From Eubacterium sp. (GTDB taxonomy: Bacteria > Bacillota > Clostridia > Lachnospirales > Lachnospiraceae), in the NCBI GenBank assembly GCA_017619835.1, contig JAFZRN010000003.1, forward strand, positions 1 through 64,000: a stretch of 64,000 nucleotides of DNA, written 5' to 3'. Numbering within the stretch: position 1 is the first letter of the stretch; each line of letters opens with the position of its first letter. Positions 27,967 through 37,800 of the stretch are shown piece after piece. The notes below the pieces were generated by a model. That model made no database searches. It was not told the DNA's origin and worked only from the letters and a program-made list of their open reading frames with translations. The position numbers and the translations under genes are program-made.

Positions 27967-29025
27967 ATGAAGAAAATCGTACTGACGGGCGGCGGCACAG
28001 CCGGCCACGTTACACCGAATATCGCGCTCATTCCGAGACTTAAGGAAATGGGCTACGAGATAAGCTATATCGGAACCTATAACGGAATAGAAAAAGAGCT
28101 GATCGAAGCGATCGGAATCCCCTACTACGGTATATCCTCCGGCAAGCTGAGAAGATATTTTGACGTAAAGAACTTCACCGATCCTTTCCGTGTAATGAAG
28201 GGTTTTTCCGAAGCAAAGAAGCTGATGAAACAGTTAAAGCCCGACGTTGTATTCTCTAAGGGCGGCTTTGTAACAGTTCCCGTTGTTCTTGCGGCCGCTT
28301 CAAAAAAAATCCCCGTTGTCATCCATGAATCGGATATGAGTCCCGGACTTGCCAACAAGATCGCGCTGCCGAAGGCATCGAAGATCTGCTGCAACTTCCC
28401 CGAGACCAAGGCTCTCTTCGAGGGAAAGGCTACCGTCACCGGCACACCTATAAGACCCGAGCTTTTTAAGGGAGATAAGGAAAGAGCAAAGAAACTCTGC
28501 GGCTTTACAGATGATAAAAAGACTCTTCTGGTAGTTGGCGGAAGTACGGGGTCCGTAAGGATAAACGAGGCCATCTGGAGCAGCATGGACGAGCTCCTTA
28601 AAGACTATAACATCATCCACATCTGCGGTAAGGATAAGAGTAATCCGGAGAAAAATGACGTCGCAGGCTATAAGCAGTTCGAGTACATCGGTCCCGAGCT
28701 TCCGGATATGTTTGCCCTCGCAGATATAGTGATATCGAGAGCCGGAGCAAATGCCATCTGCGAGCTCCTCGCATTAAGAAAACCGAATATCCTGATCCCG
28801 CTTTCAAAGGCGGCAAGCCGCGGAGACCAGATACTCAATGCCAACTCATTTAAGAAGAGCGGCTACAGCTATGTTATCGAGGAAGAAGAGCTGACTGATA
28901 AGACTCTGCTTGATGCGGTAAAGGATGTTTCGGAAAACAAAGATAAGTACCTCGAAGCAATGGAAAAAAGTGAGGGCGGCGATGCCATCACGACCATCAC
29001 CGAGATGATCGACTCACTCACATAG
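27967..29025 (+). CDS. murG: MurG, UDP-GlcNAc:lipid I N-acetylglucosaminyltransferase (352 aa)
   Basis: It adds GlcNAc to lipid I to make lipid II on the inner membrane face. GGGTAGHVTPNIAL is the first Gly-rich loop, SKGGFVTVPVVLAA the second, and LLVVGGSTGSVRINEAIW the third. The UDP-binding part includes ISRAGANAICELLALRKP and PLSKAASRGDQ. Length is normal. AAGGAGA precedes the ATG. It is a monocistronic plus-strand gene with a consensus promoter, outside any mur cluster. Confidence 0.96.
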   Translation: MKKIVLTGGGTAGHVTPNIALIPRLKEMGYEISYIGTYNGIEKELIEAIGIPYYGISSGKLRRYFDVKNFTDPFRVMKGFSEAKKLMKQLKPDVVFSKGGFVTVPVVLAAASKKIPVVIHESDMSPGLANKIALPKASKICCNFPETKALFEGKATVTGTPIRPELFKGDKERAKKLCGFTDDKKTLLVVGGSTGSVRINEAIWSSMDELLKDYNIIHICGKDKSNPEKNDVAGYKQFEYIGPELPDMFALADIVISRAGANAICELLALRKPNILIPLSKAASRGDQILNANSFKKSGYSYVIEEEELTDKTLLDAVKDVSENKDKYLEAMEKSEGGDAITTITEMIDSLT

Positions 29026-29057
29026 TATTCATAATACAGTCCTAATCTTAAGACACG

Positions 29058-29087
29058 AAAAAACCGACGCCGGAGCGTCGGTTTTTT
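29058..29087. terminator. Bidirectional terminator after murG
   Basis: AAAAACCGACGC-CGGA-GCGTCGGTTTTTT, a perfect stem with T tracts on both strands. Confidence 0.9.
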
Positions 29088-29106
29088 ATATATCCATCCT
29101 TCTTCT

Positions 29107-29649
29107 TTACTGAGCAAGAACATCAAGAGTTCCCTGGAAGTATGATGTCTTGTCACCCTTATTATAAGTTGCCTCAGCAACATTAATTACATCAGGGATA
29201 GCATTCTTTCCGGCTTCCACAACCTTATCACCGATCTTGATCTCATTTCCCTGCTTCTTTATGTGGAATATGAGCTGAACATGAGCATTTGTAAATGTCA
29301 TCATTCCTGTATCGTTAGTTTCATTCTCCATACTAACTGTACACTTATAACCGTCAACATAAACATCATATGCTCCGTTACCGGCTTCATCAACACTTAT
29401 CTTCTTTATTGTCCATGCAGGATGCTCTGTCTTATTGATAAAAGCATTCTCATAGGTTACACCCTTATGCTTAGGAATAGTAGCCTGCTTCATCTGATCT
29501 ACTATGATGGAATAATTATCATCTGTCATTTCCTGGAATTTTGCAGTAAGCGGATTTTTGATAGATCCGGGAAGTATGAAATAAATTCCGGTAAAAGCTG
29601 CTGCTAAAATAATGATACCCAGTATAATTCTTCCTATTTTGTTTGCCAT
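29107..29649 (-). CDS. Membrane-anchored protein of unknown function (180 aa)
   Basis: One N-terminal membrane segment (GRIILGIIILAAAFTGIYFI) is followed by a soluble extracytoplasmic domain of about 150 residues with alternating beta strands (WTIKKISVDEAGNGAYDVYV, VQLIFHIKKQGNEIKIGD). The pattern resembles small NTF2-like or DUF4878-type lipoprotein domains, but there is no lipobox. It lies 29 bp after the HD-domain gene and may share its transcript. The role cannot be told from sequence. Confidence 0.6.
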   Translation of the reverse strand: MANKIGRIILGIIILAAAFTGIYFILPGSIKNPLTAKFQEMTDDNYSIIVDQMKQATIPKHKGVTYENAFINKTEHPAWTIKKISVDEAGNGAYDVYVDGYKCTVSMENETNDTGMMTFTNAHVQLIFHIKKQGNEIKIGDKVVEAGKNAIPDVINVAEATYNKGDKTSYFQGTLDVLAQ

Positions 29650-29678
29650 AACTCATTCTCCTTAAATACATTTATTAG

Positions 29679-30269
29679 TTAAAACAGCTCACGTTCAAGC
29701 TGATATATATAACTCTCCATAAGCTGTAAACGTTTAGCGAATTCATTTCTTCCCGGGTCAGTCTTGCACCAGCTGATCTTGGGCTTGATGTTTCTGTAGG
29801 ATTCCTTGATCTTATAATATGCACGCTTATAGCTTGCTTCATCTTCAAGGGCAGTCTCCATGCAATCCCACATAACACCGACAGAACCAACCTCATCTAG
29901 AAGATCCGCATCCATTACTATGCGGCACTCAAGAGATAAATCCTTATCCGTGTCTTTATCCTCATGCATCATAATGATCTCGCCGACCCTTACGATCATG
30001 CCCGGATCAACATTTATACTGTCCAGGTACTCAACGGCTATCTCGGCACTCACTTCGCTGTCCGGACGGCCTTTCTCCCAGCCGACATCATGAAGAAGCG
30101 CAGCAAGCACGACGACATCAAGGTCACCGCCAAGCTTCGCCTGAAGGCGTATAGCCCACCTGTAAACTCTCATGGTGTGCTCGTATCTGTTCCTGAACGG
30201 ATATAAATCAGGTCTGCTGTTTTCAGAAGTTGTCTTCTTGACAAACTCTATTACTTCTGAGTAATCCAT
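29679..30269 (-). CDS. HD-domain phosphohydrolase (196 aa)
   Basis: Metal-binding residues of the HD superfamily are visible: His in YEHTMRVYRWAIRL, HD in ALLHDVGWEKG, and a later His-Glu-Asp (IIMMHEDKDTDKD) with Asp in IVMDADLLDEVG. Members hydrolyse nucleotides or phosphate esters; the substrate here is unknown. The start has only a weak GAGGG directly before the ATG, so a slightly different start is possible. It precedes the membrane-anchored gene at 29649. Confidence 0.85.
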   Translation of the reverse strand: MDYSEVIEFVKKTTSENSRPDLYPFRNRYEHTMRVYRWAIRLQAKLGGDLDVVVLAALLHDVGWEKGRPDSEVSAEIAVEYLDSINVDPGMIVRVGEIIMMHEDKDTDKDLSLECRIVMDADLLDEVGSVGVMWDCMETALEDEASYKRAYYKIKESYRNIKPKISWCKTDPGRNEFAKRLQLMESYIYQLERELF

Positions 30270-30352
30270 CCCTCGTTAACCCCTAACATTAATAGAATAA
30301 ATCCAATCCTATATATTTTAACACTTTCAAACGAATAATGCTACATTTTTAT

Positions 30353-30630
30353 TAAAAACCGCGCGGCTGGCTTTGCAAAAGCCATACGAACGTAACCATG
30401 GCAGTTAACTCGCTCCAGGCTGCCTCGCGGCGCACAAGATGTCCTGCTTAGTGCTGCTTTGTTCCCAACCTGACACGGTTCACAGGGTCCTGTCGCGCAA
30501 GACCTGAATCTTCAACGTCACTTACCAAGGGCAGACCTCGCATAACCAGTTCGAGGCCAGCCATCACCCCTGCTGTAGCGGATTGCAGGTACAGGGCACC
30601 GCTAACTCCCCGGCTGCGCGGAAGTTTTGT
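30353..30630 (-). ncRNA. ffs: Signal recognition particle RNA, large Gram-positive type
   Basis: Read on the minus strand, the Alu part starts CCGGGGAGTTAGCGGTGCCC and continues with TGCAATCCGCT. The S-domain tip (30476-30451) is GTCAGG-TTG-GGAA-CAA-AGCAGC, the conserved internal loop with a GGAA tetraloop that binds Ffh. The ends pair (CCGCGC near 30623 with GCGCGG near 30360) and T5 follows. At about 275 nt it has the Alu domain typical of Bacillus and Clostridia rather than the short 4.5S form. It partners Ffh in co-translational membrane targeting. It accounts for most of the gap between 30270 and 30690. Confidence 0.93.
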
Positions 30631-30639
30631 AACTATACT

Positions 30640-30668
30640 AGTATACATAATACTTATGCTGCCGTCAA
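30640..30668 (-). promoter_or_regulatory. Promoter of SRP RNA
   Basis: TTGACG (30668-30663), a 17-bp spacer and TATACT (30645-30640) on the minus strand. Initiation is expected near 30632. Confidence 0.8.
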
Positions 30669-30690
30669 GATAATATCGTTACAGGAGAAT

Positions 30691-32514
30691 CTAGTACGAT
30701 ACCTTGGCTTTTTTAGAGAGTCCGCGCTTTCTGAGAAGCTTTTTATATTTCGACTTTTTACCCTTCGGAACCAGAACTTTAGCCTTTTTCTTAGTACCCT
30801 TGAAAGCCTTCGAACCGACCGTCTTGGTCTTAAGGCTCTTGGTCCTGATGTTTATCGTCTTCAGCTTTTTACATTTGTAAAATGCCTTCGCCCCGATAGT
30901 CTTTACATATTTTCCTATCGTCAGCTTCTTCAGCTTCTTATTCTTCATAAAAGCCTTCGGCGCGATAGATGTCACCTTGTAATTATCCCCGCGGATATTG
31001 ATCATATCCGGAATAACAACAGTCGCCTGTTTCTTCACAACACCCACAAGCTCAACGGTTCCGTTCGGAGCGATCTTGGTAACCTTAAACTTAAAGCCGC
31101 AGAGAGGATATACATAGTCCTTTACAAGGTCTCCATTATAATCGGTATAGACCACATTTTCAGTAGTCTTATGCGGATCCTTGGTATTGGCTTTATTAGC
31201 GGCATCGGTCATATTGCAGATGATATTATCGATTGAAGACTCATACATTCCGATACCGGTGATCTTAAGCTTTCCCTTACCCGTATTGGATACGAATTCG
31301 ATAAATGTCACCTTATAATCTATTCCTCTGGAAAGCACCTTTCCGTCCAGAGTCACAGTGATATCCGCCTTGCATTGTCCATTGTCATAGACGGCATTTT
31401 CAATCTTGACAGCTGCCTTGCTGATATCCTTTTTTGCTATGTTATTCTCCTCATAATAGGTCTTCTTTGCGATATCATAGATAGTTGCGGGATCGATATA
31501 TTCATTTTCGACAGCAACCTTATCCAGACCAAAGAGCACATGGTCACTGAACTCAGGAGCATCCGAGCCCTTGAGAAAATACTTGAACTCATTTTCTCTT
31601 CCCGAATCCCAGGTCACATCCATATAGTAATACTTTGAACCGACCTTGATAAGATTCCAGGCATGGTGCTCGTTCTTACCGTCGAGATTCTTCGAATCAC
31701 CCTTAAGTATCCTGCAGTCAACTCCGGCTTCATTTGCCATGTAATAAAAGAGCGAAGCATAGCCCTGGCAAACAGCTTTCTTATTAACAAGCGCTGCATA
31801 AGCACTCTGCTTTATCTTATCCTTACAATTGCTTTCACTATCCTTATCATAGGTCACATTGTCCGCAATATAAGTATAGATCTTACAGACCTTTTCATAA
31901 TCAGTAAGTCCGTCAAGCTTAAGACTATCCATCACAGTCTTCGCCTCGGACTTGAACTTCTTCTCCTGATCCGCAGTTGTATAATAATCAAGATTATATT
32001 TATATGTGATCTTCTCGACTGTTATCGAATAGGTATCGCCCACTGCTTCAAGAGAATAATATGGTGATGATATGATACCGTATTCACCGGACAGACTGTT
32101 GATAAGATAATCGCCCTCTTCTCCTTTACCCGTATGAGCCGCCGCATCGGAAAGCATTACCCATCCGTCATCAACCTCCGGAATCCCGTCCTTAACAACC
32201 GACTGGATCAGTTTGCTGACCTTTTCGGTATCGCCTTCGGAATTAGCATTGAGCAGGGCATCATACGTAGCCTTATCAAGAGAAAAGCTCCTGTCGGCGA
32301 TATTATAGACAAGCTCAAAATATTTATTTCTGGAAATGAGTTGGTTCCGGACATATACCGCAGCATCACTTTTTTTGGTATCATCATACGTAAAGGTATT
32401 CTCCTGTGCATATGAAACCGTCTTTACCAGCATAATAGAAAAAAGCGCAGCAAAAAAAGCTGCTGCGCGTAGTACCGATCTTATCAATGATTTGTGATCT
32501 TTACCCCTGTTCAC
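30691..32514 (-). CDS. Secreted transglutaminase-like protein with C-terminal LRR (607 aa)
   Basis: A signal peptide (about 1-36, ends SYAQE) precedes a helical segment and a transglutaminase-core domain (about 190-320). The triad is visible as Cys in KKAVCQGYASLFYYMA, His in EHHAWNLIKVG and Asp in YYYMDVTWDSG. The C-terminal 120 residues hold BspA-like leucine-rich repeats (SIAPKAFMKNKKLKKLTIG, TIGAKAFYKCKKLKTINI) and a very basic tail. Bacterial secreted members can be cysteine proteases or cross-linkers; which one is not known. The start is GTG at 32514 after a G-rich site. Promoter at 32546-32575. Confidence 0.85.
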   Translation of the reverse strand: MNRGKDHKSLIRSVLRAAAFFAALFSIMLVKTVSYAQENTFTYDDTKKSDAAVYVRNQLISRNKYFELVYNIADRSFSLDKATYDALLNANSEGDTEKVSKLIQSVVKDGIPEVDDGWVMLSDAAAHTGKGEEGDYLINSLSGEYGIISSPYYSLEAVGDTYSITVEKITYKYNLDYYTTADQEKKFKSEAKTVMDSLKLDGLTDYEKVCKIYTYIADNVTYDKDSESNCKDKIKQSAYAALVNKKAVCQGYASLFYYMANEAGVDCRILKGDSKNLDGKNEHHAWNLIKVGSKYYYMDVTWDSGRENEFKYFLKGSDAPEFSDHVLFGLDKVAVENEYIDPATIYDIAKKTYYEENNIAKKDISKAAVKIENAVYDNGQCKADITVTLDGKVLSRGIDYKVTFIEFVSNTGKGKLKITGIGMYESSIDNIICNMTDAANKANTKDPHKTTENVVYTDYNGDLVKDYVYPLCGFKFKVTKIAPNGTVELVGVVKKQATVVIPDMINIRGDNYKVTSIAPKAFMKNKKLKKLTIGKYVKTIGAKAFYKCKKLKTINIRTKSLKTKTVGSKAFKGTKKKAKVLVPKGKKSKYKKLLRKRGLSKKAKVSY

Positions 32515-32545
32515 TTCTCATCGCACCCCCGTATTTATATAGTGG

Positions 32546-32575
32546 ATTATACCAATTTTAAGACAAATGAGTCAA
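32546..32575 (-). promoter_or_regulatory. Promoter of the transglutaminase-like gene
   Basis: TTGACT (32575-32570), an 18-bp spacer and TATAAT (32551-32546) on the minus strand, 31 bp before the GTG start. Confidence 0.7.
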
Positions 32576-32577
32576 CA

Positions 32578-33429
32578 CTATAGTTTATTGGAAAGAGCGG
32601 CAAATTCTTCAAGCGAAAGTGCTTCGCCTCTTACCCTCACATCAAGTCCGATCTCAGTCAGTGCCGTTTCCACTTCCTCACGCGAATAGCTGAGGCCTTC
32701 GAAGTTTTTAATAGCATTTGCAAGAGTTTTTCTCCTCTGGTTGAAGGCAGCTCTTATCAGCTTAAACATAAGCTTTTCATCCTTAACTTCTACCGGAGGA
32801 TTATCCCTTATCGCAAGTCGGATAACTGCCGAGCCGACATTGGGGCGCGGCATAAAGCAGTTAGGTGGCACATTTGCGGCAAGATATGGTTCGCAGTAAT
32901 ACTGAACAGCAAGCGACAGCGCACCGTAATCCTTGGTACCGGGGGATGCCTGCATACGTTCGGCAACCTCCTTCTGGATCATTACCGTTATCGAATCCGC
33001 GGGAACCCTGTCCTCAAGAAGGCTCATGATGATAGGCGTCGTGATATAGTAAGGAAGGTTCGCCACTATCTTGAAGCGCCTGCCCTCAAAGAGAGCATTT
33101 ATATCCTGCTTAAGGATATCTCCGTGAACTATGCGGACATTATCATAACCGGCAAGTGTTTTCTCGAGGATCGGGATCAGCTTATCGTCTATCTCAACCG
33201 CAGTCACGGACTTTGCAGACTCTGCAAGATACTGAGTGAGCGTTCCGATTCCGGGACCTATCTCAAGAACCTCTGTCGTATCATCGATCTCAGCCGCAGC
33301 GACTATCTTATCTATCACATGCGAATCAATGAGAAAGTTCTGACCGTAATTCTTTCTGAATGTGAAATTGTTCTCCTGGATAACCCGTATAGTTTCCTTG
33401 GGGTTACTTAACATATTTTCCCGGTTCAT
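32578..33429 (-). CDS. rsmA: 16S rRNA dimethyladenosine transferase RsmA/KsgA (283 aa)
   Basis: It dimethylates two adjacent adenines near the 3' end of 16S rRNA. GQNFLIDSHVIDKIVAAAEI, VLEIGPGIGTLTQYLAE (SAM loop) and VANLPYYITTPIIM (catalytic NLPY) are all present, and the length is normal. The ATG overlaps the TGA of tadA in an ATGA arrangement. A second Met at residue 6 is an alternative start. Confidence 0.96.
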   Translation of the reverse strand: MNRENMLSNPKETIRVIQENNFTFRKNYGQNFLIDSHVIDKIVAAAEIDDTTEVLEIGPGIGTLTQYLAESAKSVTAVEIDDKLIPILEKTLAGYDNVRIVHGDILKQDINALFEGRRFKIVANLPYYITTPIIMSLLEDRVPADSITVMIQKEVAERMQASPGTKDYGALSLAVQYYCEPYLAANVPPNCFMPRPNVGSAVIRLAIRDNPPVEVKDEKLMFKLIRAAFNQRRKTLANAIKNFEGLSYSREEVETALTEIGLDVRVRGEALSLEEFAALSNKL

Positions 33430-33911
33430 TGATCAAGCGGATCCTTTCCTGCACTCTTCAGAGCCCTTAAGTTTTTAAAAAATGATACCAGTATCTCGGA
33501 GCATTCCTTTTCCAGAACTCCCTTTGTGATATCTACCTGATGATTGAATTCTTTGATATCCAGCAGATTGATGATAGATCCTGCCGAGCCCGCCTTCGGG
33601 TTCATGCAGCCTATAACGATCTCGGGGATCCTGGCCTGGACTATCGCGCCGGCGCACATCTGACAGGGTTCCAGAGTCACATACATCCTGCAGCCCTCAA
33701 GGCGCCAGTCACCCATCACCTTACTTGCCTTTTTGATCGCCATTATCTCGGCATGGGCAAGCGAGGACTTATCCTTATTTCTTCTGTTGTAGCCCCGGCC
33801 TATTACTTTTCCTTCATAGACAATGACGCAGCCTATCGGAACGTCACCATTTTCGGAGGCCTTCTTCGCAAGCCTTATCGCCTGCCTCATATATTTCTCA
33901 TCATTACTCAT
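33426..33911 (-). CDS. tadA: tRNA-specific adenosine deaminase TadA (161 aa)
   Basis: It makes inosine at the wobble position of tRNA-Arg. The zinc and catalytic motif HAEIMAIKKA and the second motif TLEPCQMCAGAIVQA are intact. The substrate-specific stretch IVIGCMNPKAGSAGSI is present. AGGAGG lies upstream in the end of tatD. It overlaps tatD by 8 bp and rsmA by 4 bp, a tightly coupled three-gene operon. Confidence 0.95.
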   Translation of the reverse strand: MSNDEKYMRQAIRLAKKASENGDVPIGCVIVYEGKVIGRGYNRRNKDKSSLAHAEIMAIKKASKVMGDWRLEGCRMYVTLEPCQMCAGAIVQARIPEIVIGCMNPKAGSAGSIINLLDIKEFNHQVDITKGVLEKECSEILVSFFKNLRALKSAGKDPLDQ

Positions 33912-34683
33912 TTATCCTATACAGCCTCCTGGCATTCTCGTAGGTCGCCTCGGCCACTTCCTCCGGCGTGATCTCTTTAAGTCTCGCGATTTCCTCTACC
34001 ACATAAGGGAGGTATCTGGAATCATTTCTCTCACCTCTAAAGGGTGACGGTGTAAGATATGGCGCATCTGTTTCAAGCACGATCTTATCAAGTGGGATAG
34101 CCTGGACAGCACGTTTAAGCTTCTTTGCATTCTTAAAAGTAACCACTCCGCCGATTCCGAAGTAGAATCCCATTTTAAGGAATTCTCTTGCCATCTCTTC
34201 CGAGTATGAATAACAGTGGACCACTCCGCCGATCTCTTCAGCATGGGCCTGTTTCATAAGCTCGTAGGTATCCTGTGCAGCGTCCCTGCTGTGGATAACA
34301 ATCGGAAGTCCGAGCTCCTTTGCAAGCTCCATCTGTTTTAGAAACCATTTATGCTGAAGATCCTTTGCAGGCTCGTCGTAGTAGTAATCAAGCCCGATCT
34401 CGCCGATTGCCACAACCTTCGGCGAAGCCGCCATGGCTCTGAGTTCATCTATATCATTTTCAGTCATTTCAGCCACATGATGCGGGATGACTCCGATCAC
34501 GGCATAGACTCTCTCGTCATTTTCCGCTATCTCAAGAGACATACGGGAGGTCTTCATGTCGCAGCCTATGTTGGCAAAGTTGACGATGCCTGTCGAATCA
34601 AAAAGTTCTCCTCCAAGCAGCGCATCCCTGTCCGCATCAAAAGCCCTGTCATCATAATGTGCATGTGTATCGAATATCTTCAT
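33904..34683 (-). CDS. tatD: TatD-family metal-dependent DNase (259 aa)
   Basis: This is a TIM-barrel hydrolase. The metal ligands are seen in DTHAHYDD, IGEIGLDYYY, VIHSRDAAQDTY, VVHCYSYSEE and LETDAPYLTP. Length is typical. It is the first gene of the tatD-tadA-rsmA operon, with GGATACAGGAA before the ATG. Exact cellular substrate is not settled for the family; DNA repair and turnover roles are proposed. Confidence 0.93.
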   Translation of the reverse strand: MKIFDTHAHYDDRAFDADRDALLGGELFDSTGIVNFANIGCDMKTSRMSLEIAENDERVYAVIGVIPHHVAEMTENDIDELRAMAASPKVVAIGEIGLDYYYDEPAKDLQHKWFLKQMELAKELGLPIVIHSRDAAQDTYELMKQAHAEEIGGVVHCYSYSEEMAREFLKMGFYFGIGGVVTFKNAKKLKRAVQAIPLDKIVLETDAPYLTPSPFRGERNDSRYLPYVVEEIARLKEITPEEVAEATYENARRLYRINE

Positions 34684-34764
34684 TTCCTGTATCCTTTTAA
34701 TTTCATCTATACCATTAAACTCAAATCAGAACCATTTTGCAACCATTTTCTCACCCGCGTCAAC

Positions 34765-34800
34765 AAAAATGTGACAAACAGATCTGAACTGTTTGTCACA
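34765..34800 (-). terminator. Terminator of the 1467-aa surface gene
   Basis: TGTGACAAACAG-N7-CTGTTTGTCACA, a perfect 12-bp stem, then TTTTTG on the minus strand, 24 bp after the stop. Confidence 0.85.
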
Positions 34801-34824
34801 TTCGTTAATTTGAAAATGATTTGG

Positions 34825-37800
34825 TTATTTAACTTTTACTTTCTTGTTTCCTTTTGCCCTGAAGATCTTCTGATAGGATTTCTTTACCTTCTTCGGAGCT
34901 TTGATCTTAAGCTTCTTTGATGTGCCCTTGATCGCATTATTTCCAACGTTCTTCTTTTTAAGCTTGGTAGTCACAAGCTTGATGGTGGTTAGCTTCTTAT
35001 CACCTCTGAATGCATAAGCGCCGATCTTCTGAAGTACCTTTGATTTACAATTTACTGTCTTCAGTGCAGTACAACCTGCGAAGGCGTTTTTCTTGATCTC
35101 TTTAACATTCTTTCCGATTGTAACTGAAGTTATCTTCTTGTTATTCTTAAGTGCGTTTTCACCGATTGTTTCGACATTGTAGATTACTCCGCCGATCTTA
35201 ACAGTATCAGGAATAGTAATCTTTTTAGCCTTCTTATCGGTAGTAGCTTTATACTGTACTGTCGGAGCCGAATTCTTTGAAGAATCTGCAGAATCGGTCA
35301 CGCCCTCTGAAAGAACTTTATATTTTGCCTTTCCTTCGGTATCTTCGAGGATCGTTCCTGCAGGTTCTGCAGTAGGTGATGCCGATGGATCATCTGCTCC
35401 CGGTATTGGTGTCGGCGTTGCCGATGGATCATCTGCTCCGGGTGTCGGTGTTACTTCAGGTGTTGCCGTAGGAGCAGGGATAGTCGCAATCTTTACGGTA
35501 TATGTAGCTCCATCCCTAGTATAATCCGAAACCTCGGGACTTTCATTACCGAATACCTTCTCAGAATCCATTGAAGGAGTCTTCAGACAGAAATCATTTT
35601 CATCATCAGCTTTAACCTTAACACGGATGCCGTAGGTTGCTCCTGCTTCAAATTTACCTGTCAGTTTTTCATCCTTCCAAGCTCCGTCAACCTCTTTAAC
35701 CCAGTAAACTTCTTCTATAATGAGTCCTGTCTCTTCAGCAGCAACATCTGTCGGAGCCTTGATTTCTTTTCCGGCTTCAGGATCATCATATTTACCCGAT
35801 ACTGTTACGGTTTTTACTACATCACAGATCTTTGTTCCTTCCGGAAATGCATAGGTAAGATATATCTCATCATCATAAACAGATATCGAATCAATCCCCG
35901 ATGTATCTCCATTAACATTTATTTCCACATCAGAAGCAAACTTATATCCGGGCTTTGCATGAATAACTCCATAATATCCGTACATTGCCTTGCCCTTTTC
36001 AACTTCAGAATCCGGGTAATCCCAATAATACCATGAAGACGAATCAGAAATTTCTTTATATACATATTTATTATTATAATAATAATCTTCCAGATATGTC
36101 CCCTTTCCGATAATGCCATTTACCGAAATTCCTAAATCCGGGAAACCGGCCACACTTCCCTTGACAGGAACGGGGATGTTAACATCAAGTGTATTAATTG
36201 TAATAATATCCTCATAATCAACTGTAAATTCTGTCAGTTTGGAAACCTGATAATAATTTCCATGTATATAACGTCTGGCTATAATTGTAGCTCTATAGGT
36301 TCCAAAATCACAACCCGAGGACTTAAGGTAGGAGCCATATTCAGTATTGGTCCCTCCACCGCTTGAGTAATATACAATATTATCATCCTTATCATAAATA
36401 GCAACATAATATGTATCCGCCGGCTCGTTACCATCAATCGTATATGTATCCCAGTAGATAACATGTCCGTCAACGTATATTCCTGTTACATCTTTGGGAA
36501 CCACCCAGCTCTCAATACCATCTGATTCAGCGTATTCGCTTAAATCATAACCTACTTTCACAGCAGTAACATAAAAGTAGTATGTACTGTCCGCATCATA
36601 CATCCAGTCTTTAAAACTATATTCCGTGGCAGTAGTTATTTGTGTAGGGGCATAATATGTCGAACCATTTTTCTTATAAAAGAGCTCGACACGGTATTTT
36701 TCTGCGCCGGGAACAGCATCCCACTTTGCAATATAACCATCCCATCTGAGATTTTTGGGCTTGTCCAGAGTTCCGAGGCTTGCTTCGAGAGGTTCAAATG
36801 TAAAATAATATGGAGATTCATATTTAGCATACATCTCTGCGGTAGAGCCCTTGTAGCCCTTCATAATATTGCCATTAGTAATTCCGTTATAAACATTCCA
36901 GACATTACATTCCGGGTTCATGACCGTATATGTTGTAACACCCATTCCACCGAAAACAGCCATACTGAGATCTTCTATATCTTCTGATAAAATGACTTCC
37001 TTAAGCTGTGGTTTATATCCATTAAAGCTCTGCCAGCCCAGGGATTTTACTCCTGCAGGAGTGGTAAATACCTCACCCGGCCTGCCATTGGGATATCTGT
37101 ATAATTCAAGGCCATCATCAACCTTTTTATACATAACTCCATCTATACTCTCGTATACTTCATTACCGGAAGAAATATTTATAGCCTTTAACTTATCACT
37201 ATCCAGGAAGCTGCTTTGCTGGCCGACATATTCAACACTGGCAGGGATATTAATCTCTGTATCCTCACTGAACCAGTCACTGTAATCACCAAGCTCCTTT
37301 ACTCCATCCTGAATCTCCACATGTTTAATGGAAGAAAAATTAATAGCATAATCGTAAAGAAAAAGTCCATCATTCTTAAGGATAAGCTTATCAAGCCGTA
37401 CAGAGTCAAAGCTATGATTGGCAAGATTTCTAACGTTTGAAGGTATCTCGAATTCTGTAATTCCTGTTTTCTGGGCAAATCGCCATAATGTCGTCCCTTC
37501 CTTACTATAGAGTATTCCATTTTCAGATTTATAATTAGCATTTTCTTCATCAACAGTAAAGCCATCTCCTCCATGAAGGTAGCATTCACTGAACACTTCA
37601 CGATGTATTGATGTTACCGATTTGGGTATTATTATATTTCCGATATTGTTACATCTATAGAAGAGACCAATTCCTATCAGATCAATACCCTCTGAAAAGA
37701 TAACATTCTTTATATCATCATTTCCCTTAAATGGCGAATCACTGTATGAATAATAGACTCCCGTAGAGCAATATCCGTCATATCCTTCCTTCCGTGAAAA

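Noticed and set aside
30448..31236. Open frames across the SRP RNA
   Set aside because: The SRP RNA with its promoter explains the region, and the frames run into the transglutaminase-like gene antisense.
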